Shown: positions 59,029 through 64,000 of the stretch, piece by piece
Position numbering within the stretch: the stretch's first letter is position 1
Layout of the letters: every line of letters begins with the position of its first letter
Origin: CALKWS01 sp051020515
Lineage (GTDB): Bacteria; Actinomycetota; Actinomycetes; Actinomycetales; Beutenbergiaceae
NCBI RefSeq assembly: GCF_051020515.1
Contig: NZ_CP194857.1
Coordinates: 2,542,001-2,606,000, forward strand
DNA length: 64,000 nt
Direction: 5' to 3'
Notes under the pieces: generated by a model
What the model was told of the DNA's origin: nothing
The model's input: the letters and a program-made list of their open reading frames with translations, nothing else
Database searches by the model: none
Position numbers and translations under genes: made by a program

Positions 59029-61042
59029 CCGGTCTGCACCTCCAGGACGTGGGCGCACCGTCCGAACGGGTCCAGGTGCACCCACGGGCGCGCGTTCCAC
59101 GGGTAGCTCTCGCCGGTGAGCTCGTCGTGGGCGGTGAAGGTGGCATCGGCGGCCAGGCCCAGAGCCTGCATGTCCAGGTCCAGGTGGGCGCTGCGGGATG
59201 AGTAGGGGTCGGTGTTGACCACCACGATCACCACGTCCTCGCGCCCGTCCGGGGCGTGTTCGGCGCGCAGGCGTTTGGAGAAGCAGAAGGTGGCGTCGTC
59301 GGTGGTGGGGTGCACGGTCAGGTTGCGTAGTTGTTGCAACGCCGGATGACGACGACGGATCTGGTTCAGCCGGGTGATCAGGTCGGTGATGCCGTACTCG
59401 GTCCGCGCGGCCTCCCAGTCCCTGGGTTTGAACTCGTACTTCTCGTTGTCGATCTGCTCCTGCGCGCCGGGACGGGCTATGTGCTCCACCAGTTCGTAGC
59501 CGGAGTAGACGCCCCAGGTGGGGGAGCCGGTGGCGGCCAGCACCGCCCGGATCGCGAACGCCGCCTGCCCGCCCTGCTGCATGTAGGGGGTGAGGATGTC
59601 ATGGGTGGTGGGCCAGAAACTGGGCCGCATCAGGTGCGCGGACTCGTGCGCCACCTCGGTGAAGTACGCGGCGAGTTCTGCCTTGGAGTGGCGCCAGGTG
59701 AAGTAGGTGTAGGACTGGTGGAACCCCACCATGCCCAGGGCGTGCATCATCGCCGGCTTGGTGAACGCCTCGGAGAGGAAGATGACGTCGGGGTGGTCCG
59801 CGCGGACGTCGGCGAGGATCTCCTCCCAGAACCGGACCGGTTTGGTGTGCGGGTTGTCCACCCGGAACGCCGTGACACCGTGATCGATCCACGTCTGCAG
59901 CACGCCCCGTACCGCGGCGTAGATCCCGGGGTAGTCGTTGTCGAAGTTCAGCGGGTAGATGTCCTGGTACTTCTTCGGCGGGTTCTCCGCGTAGGCGATC
60001 GAGCCGTCGGCGCGGGTGGTGAACCACTCGGGGCGCTCGGTGACCCAGGGATGGTCCGGGGAGGCCTGCAGAGCGACATCCAGGGCGACCTCCATGCCCA
60101 GATCCCGGGCGCGGGCGACGAAGGCGTCGAAGTCATCGAAATCACCCAGGTCGGGGTGGATCGCGTCATGGCCGCCGTCGGGCGACCCGATCGCGTACGG
60201 CGAGCCGGGGTCCTCGGGCCGGGCGTTCAGGGTGTTGTTGCGACCCTTGCGATTCGTGGTCCCGATCGGGTGGATCGGGGTCAGGTAGACCACGTCGAAA
60301 CCCATCTGCGCGATCGCCGGCAGCCGTTCCGCCGCGGTGCGCAGGGTGCCCGTGACCCAGTGCCCGGTGTCGGGGTCCCGGCGGGCACCCTCGGAGCGCG
60401 GGAAGAGCTCGTACCAGGCTCCGGCCAGCGCCAGCGGCCGGTCCACCACCAGGGTGTAGGTGGCCGACGGCGACACATAGTCCCGTAGCGGGGCGGCGCT
60501 GAGCAGGTCCACCACTTCGGGCGCGGTGCCCGCGGCCAGGCGCACGGAGGCGGGACGGGAGGTGTCGCGCAGCGCGGTGACGGCATCGGAGAGCAGGTGT
60601 CGGTGGGGCTCGGCCCTGCGGGGACCTCGGCCAGTGCGCGCTCCAGGACGCGGGCACCCTCCTCGAGCATCAGTTCGGTGTCGACCCCGGCGTGCACCTT
60701 GATCGTGGCGTCGTGGTGCCAGGTCCCGTAGGGGTCGGACCAGCCTTCCACCCGGAAGGTCCAGATGCCGGTGCTGGTGGGCACCACGGTGGCTTCGAAC
60801 AGGTCGTTGCCGGGAGAGACGTCGACCATCGGGGTGCGGGTGTGCTCGGTGCCATCGGGCGCGATCAGCACCGCGGTGGCCGCGACCGCGTCATGACCCT
60901 CCCGGAACACGGTGGCCCGGATCGGCACCGCTTCGCCGACGACCGCCTTCGTGGGCCAGCGTCCGCCCTGGGCGCTGGGGGTCACGTCGAGGACGGGGAT
61001 CCGCCCGATCGGGCTCTGGGGCACTGGCTGCGGGTACGTCAC
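59025..61042 (-). CDS. glgE: Alpha-1,4-glucan:maltose-1-phosphate maltosyltransferase GlgE (one frameshift)
   Basis: Extends alpha-glucan with maltose 1-phosphate. The N-terminal beta domain (IPVLDVTPSAQGGRWPTKAV, VDTELMLEEGARVLERALAE) is in one frame. The rest, from about 60615, is in another and starts AEPHRHLLSDAVTALRDTSR. One missing base repairs it to about 672 residues. The catalytic core is intact: nucleophile in HGVTAFRVDNPHTKPVRFWE, acid in VIFLSEAFTKPAMMHALGMV, and YELFPRSEGA, NRKGRNNTL and NPPKKYQDIYPLNFDNDYPG for substrate binding. It is first of the operon glgE-treS-pep2-glgB, divergent from glgP, a GlgE-pathway arrangement typical of actinobacteria. Confidence 0.94.
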
Positions 61043-61256
61043 AGTCCGAACCTACCCAGAAGGGCCGGTGTGTGGCAGGTCGAGTGGACCGATAGGTGCC
61101 GATCGGTGTCGATTGGTCCGTGGCACGGACGGGCGCGGGTGGCGGGCTGGTGGTGGCGCCGGCGGTGGTCTGGGTGGCGTGGCTGCTGGGGTGAGCGGTG
61201 CGGCGGATGCGGTGCAGCCCACAGCGCCGGTATTCGTGCGACGTGCTGGTCGTGAC

Positions 61257-61273
61257 TTATGCTCGCGAGCGTG
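61257..61273 (+). promoter_or_regulatory. -10 box and leaderless GTG of glgP
   Basis: TATGCT at 61257-61262 is a good -10 box placed eight bases before GTG 61271. Glycogen phosphorylases of this class begin exactly there (MRAIRRFTVRNVLPEP-like). The ATG at 61259 overlaps the -10 box and so cannot be transcribed from this promoter. No ribosome-binding site is present, as expected for a leaderless mRNA. Confidence 0.5.
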
Positions 61274-63858
61274 AGAGCCATTCGCCGATTCACCGTCCGC
61301 AACGTGTTGCCCGAGCCGATCGCGGGTCTGGACGATCTGGCCCGCAACCTGCGCTGGTCCTGGCATGAGCCGACCCGCGCGCTGTTCGAGAGCATCGACT
61401 CGCAGCGGTGGCGGGAGGTGCGGGGGGAACCGGTGCGTCTGCTCGCGGGTACCCCCACCGAACGCCTGGCCGACCTCGCCGCGGATGAGGCCTTCGTGGT
61501 CCGCGTCCGGCAGCAGGTCCAGGAACTGCACGACTACCTCGACGAGCCTCGCTGGTACCAGAGCGAGGCTGCGCGCCGAGCGGAGGCCGGTGAGGACGCG
61601 CTGCCCGCGGCAGTGGCCTACTTCTCCGCCGAGTTCGGCATCACCGCGGCTCTGCCGCAGTACTCCGGTGGCCTGGGGATTCTCGCAGGTGACCACCTCA
61701 AGAGTGCCTCCGACCTGGGTGTGCCGATCATCGGCGTCGGGCTGCTGTACGACTCCGGCTACTTCCGCCAGTCGCTGACTCGAGACGGTTGGCAGCACGA
61801 GACCTACCCGCTGCTGGATCCGGACAACCTGCCGCTGACGCTGCTGCGCGAGGGTGACGGCGCCCCGGTGCGCATCAGCCTGCCGCTGCCGGGTGGGCGC
61901 ACGCTGCACGCACAGGTGTGGCGGGCCGACGTGGGCCGCGTGCCGTTGCTGCTGCTGGATTCCCAGGTTCCCGACAACGACGAGGCTGCCCGCGGCGTCA
62001 CCGACCGGCTCTACGGAGGCACCAGCGAGCACCGGCTGCAGCAGGAACTGCTGCTGGGCATGGGCGGGGTGAAGGCGGTGCGTGCCTACACCAGGCTCTC
62101 CGGCGCCCCGACCCCGGAGGTGTACCACTGCAACGAGGGGCACGCCGGGTTCCTGGGCGTGGAGCGCGTGCGGGAACTCGTGGCCAGTGAGAACCTGCCC
62201 TGGGACGCGGCGGTGGAGGCGGTGCGGGCCGGCACCCTGTTCACCACGCACACCCCGGTCCCGGCCGGGATCGACCGGTTCGGCGCCGACCTGATCGCCA
62301 CCTACTTCGGCGACGGCAACGCCATCGAGGGTGTCGACGTCGAGGATGTGCTGGCCCTGGGGCGGGAGACCTACCACGAGGGTGACCCGACCGTGTTCAA
62401 CATGGCGGTGATGGGCCTGCGGATGGCGAAGTACGCCAACGGCGTGGCCCGGTTGCACGGCAGCGTCTCGCGGGGGATGTTCTCCGCGTTGTGGCCGGGT
62501 TTCCACACCAGCGAGGTGCCGATCACCTCGGTGACCAACGGGGTGCACGGCCCCACCTGGACCGATCCGCTGTTCACCGCGGCGCAGGCGGAGTACTTCA
62601 CACCCGAGCAGATCGCCGACGGTCAGGCTGGTTGAGCGAGCAGATGGACAACGCGACCCTGTGGCAGTTGCGCCGCCGGCTGCGTGAACGCCTGGTCGCC
62701 GATGCGCGCCAACGGGTGCACGCCTCGTGGCGGGGGCGCGGGGCATCTCCGGCCGAGTTGGGATGGGTAGAGGGCGTGCTGGACCCGGACGTGCTGACCA
62801 TCGGGTTCGCGCGGCGGGTGCCCACGTATAAGCGGCTCACGCTGATGTTGCGCGACACCGACCGGCTCAAGGCGCTGCTGACCGACCCCGAACGCCCGGT
62901 GCAGATCGTGGTGGCCGGAAAGTCCCACCCGGCCGATGAGCAGGGCGTCAGCCTGATCCAGCGTCTGGTGCAGTTCGCCGACAGCGCCGAGGTCCGCCAC
63001 CGGATCGTGTTCCTGCCCAACTACGACATCGAGATGGCCCAGGCCCTCTACCCGGGCACCGACGTGTGGCTGAACAACCCGCTGCGCCCGCTGGAGGCGT
63101 GTGGGACCTCGGGGATGAAGGCGGCCCTGAACGGGTCCTTGAACCTGTCCATCCTGGACGGGTGGTGGGACGAGATGTACGACGGGCGCAATGGCTGGGC
63201 GATCCCGACCGCGGACGGCGTCGAGGACCCCGACCGGCGCGATGATCTCGAGGCCGCGGCGTTGTACGACCTGCTGGAGAACACCGTGGTGCCCCGGTTC
63301 TACGACCGGACCGACGGGGTGCCCGAGCGGTGGCTGGAGATGGTCCGCCACACCCTGGCCACGCTGGGCCCGAAGGTGCAGGCCACCCGGATGCTGCGCG
63401 AGTACGTGACCGACCTGTACACCCCCACCGCGGCGGCGGCCCGGGCGATGGACGGCCCGGGGCACTCCGGCGCGGTCGCCTTCGCGCAGTGGAAGCAGCG
63501 GCTGCGCGCGGCCTGGGACGGCGTGCGGGTGGACCATGTGGAGTCCGAGGGGGCGGGGGAGTCCGCCCAGGTGGGCCAGCGGATCACCGCGAACGCGTTC
63601 GTCTCGCTCGGCGAACTGGACCCGGCGGATGTGCGCGTGCAGGTCGTGTACGGCAGCGTCTTCGACAACGACGAACTCGTGGACTTCTCGACGGCGGACC
63701 TGCACCACGCGGAGGCATACGAGCAGGGCCGGCACCGGTTCTCCCGTACCTTCACCATGGATCAGTCCGGATCGTTCGGCTACACCGTGCGCGTCGTGCC
63801 GTCGCACGAGTTGCTGGTGGGGGACACCGAACTGGGACTGGTGGCCGCGGCATCGTAG
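61271..63858 (+). CDS. glgP: Alpha-glucan phosphorylase GlgP (one frameshift)
   Basis: Releases glucose 1-phosphate from alpha-glucan. The N-terminal half (RAIRRFTVRNVLPEPIAGLD, then FSAEFGITAALPQYSGGLGI and HCNEGHAGFLGVERVRELV) is in one frame to about 62622. The other half continues with GWLSEQMDNATLWQLRRRLR, the PLP-binding lysine in EACGTSGMKAALNGSLNLSI, and the C-terminal DGWWDEMYDGRNGWAIPT. One missing base joins them into 862 residues, close to the 863 of the mycobacterial enzyme. GTG 61271 is preferred over ATG 61259 on homology and promoter position. It is divergent from glgE with about 230 bases between. Confidence 0.94.
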
Positions 63859-63990
63859 CGGGTGCGACCCGGGCGGCCGGTTCGGTAGGCGGGTTACCCT
63901 TCCAGCATTGAAGCAGTAAGGCATTGCCAATTTCGGTGCCTTCTGGTTGGGTGGCGGGTGCGTTCGAGGACGAACACGAAAGGCTCACCC
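63859..63990 (+). promoter_or_regulatory. Leader region of the next gene
   Basis: This gap has an AT-richer patch (63908-63940, GCATTGAAGCAGTAAGGC) unlike its surroundings, probably a promoter. A small stem GTTCG-AGGA-CGAAC (63962-63975) lies just before a GAAAGG ribosome-binding site. GGGTGCGACCC at the start may be part of the glgP terminator. Confidence 0.35.
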
Positions 63991-64000
63991 ATGGTGCATA
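63991..64000 (+). CDS. Start of a gene cut by the window edge
   Basis: ATG at 63991 is preceded by GAAAGG at a normal distance and reads M-V-H before the window ends. Nothing can be said of its function. Confidence 0.4.

Overview
This window is high-GC DNA from an actinobacterium, most likely a member of the order Micrococcales (lineage inferred, not proven). The pointers are a fused 2-oxoglutarate decarboxylase (kgd), the NucS mismatch endonuclease, a SigR/RsrA thiol-stress pair, the 24-residue ribosomal protein bL37, a Rho factor with a long polar insertion, the GlgE glucan pathway, and many GTG starts. Several genes have a TAnnnT-type -10 box only 6-8 bases before the start codon, as expected for leaderless mRNAs.

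Layout. 1-3.7 kb: end of a glyoxalase-fold gene, then sdhCAB for respiratory complex II. 3.8-5.6 kb: AraC-DinB regulator, YCII-type protein, small methyltransferase. 5.7-9.8 kb: rsgA, aroA and a DoxX protein on the minus strand, then sigR-rsrA, and bL37 facing them. 9.9-18.7 kb: an MDR oxidoreductase, an SGNH-fold protein overlapping kgd, a two-component system, a two-repeat type I-E-like CRISPR remnant and an M23 peptidase. 18.9-25.7 kb: tRNA-Arg(CCG), a GYGQQP-repeat membrane protein, a DALR protein, lysA, hom, thrC, thrB. 25.9-32.3 kb: rho, prfA, prmC, a VanZ-like gene, a Sua5/TsaC gene, wecA. 32.3-41.6 kb: the full F-type ATP synthase operon (atpI-B-E-F-H-A-G-D-C), a DUF2550 protein, nucS and a small zinc-ribbon-like protein. 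41.7-50.6 kb: a GCS2-family ligase, an alpha/beta hydrolase, two small genes, a large DivIVA-like coiled-coil protein, and a co-directional membrane protein, lipoprotein and YbbN-like set. 50.7-52.7 kb: a DUF222/HNH endonuclease gene. 52.8-63.9 kb: glgE-treS-pep2-glgB on the minus strand with glgP divergent. The last ten bases begin another gene. No gene-free stretch exceeds 300 bases.

The order from lysA to glgP matches the core of the Mycobacterium tuberculosis Rv1292-Rv1328 region, so most of this is ancestral chromosome rather than a mobile island. The main themes are respiration (complex II, ATP synthase, 2-oxoglutarate step), aspartate-family amino acids, termination of transcription and translation, and alpha-glucan synthesis from trehalose.

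A caution for all downstream use: at least eleven genes, mostly housekeeping (rsgA, aroA, kgd, lysA, the Sua5 gene, atpE, atpG, treS, glgE, glgP and the DUF222/HNH gene), are broken by one or two small indels, and the pep2/glgB junction by another. Both halves remain fully conserved in every case. This looks like uncorrected sequencing or assembly error, not decay. I give these genes as full spans and note where the frame changes.
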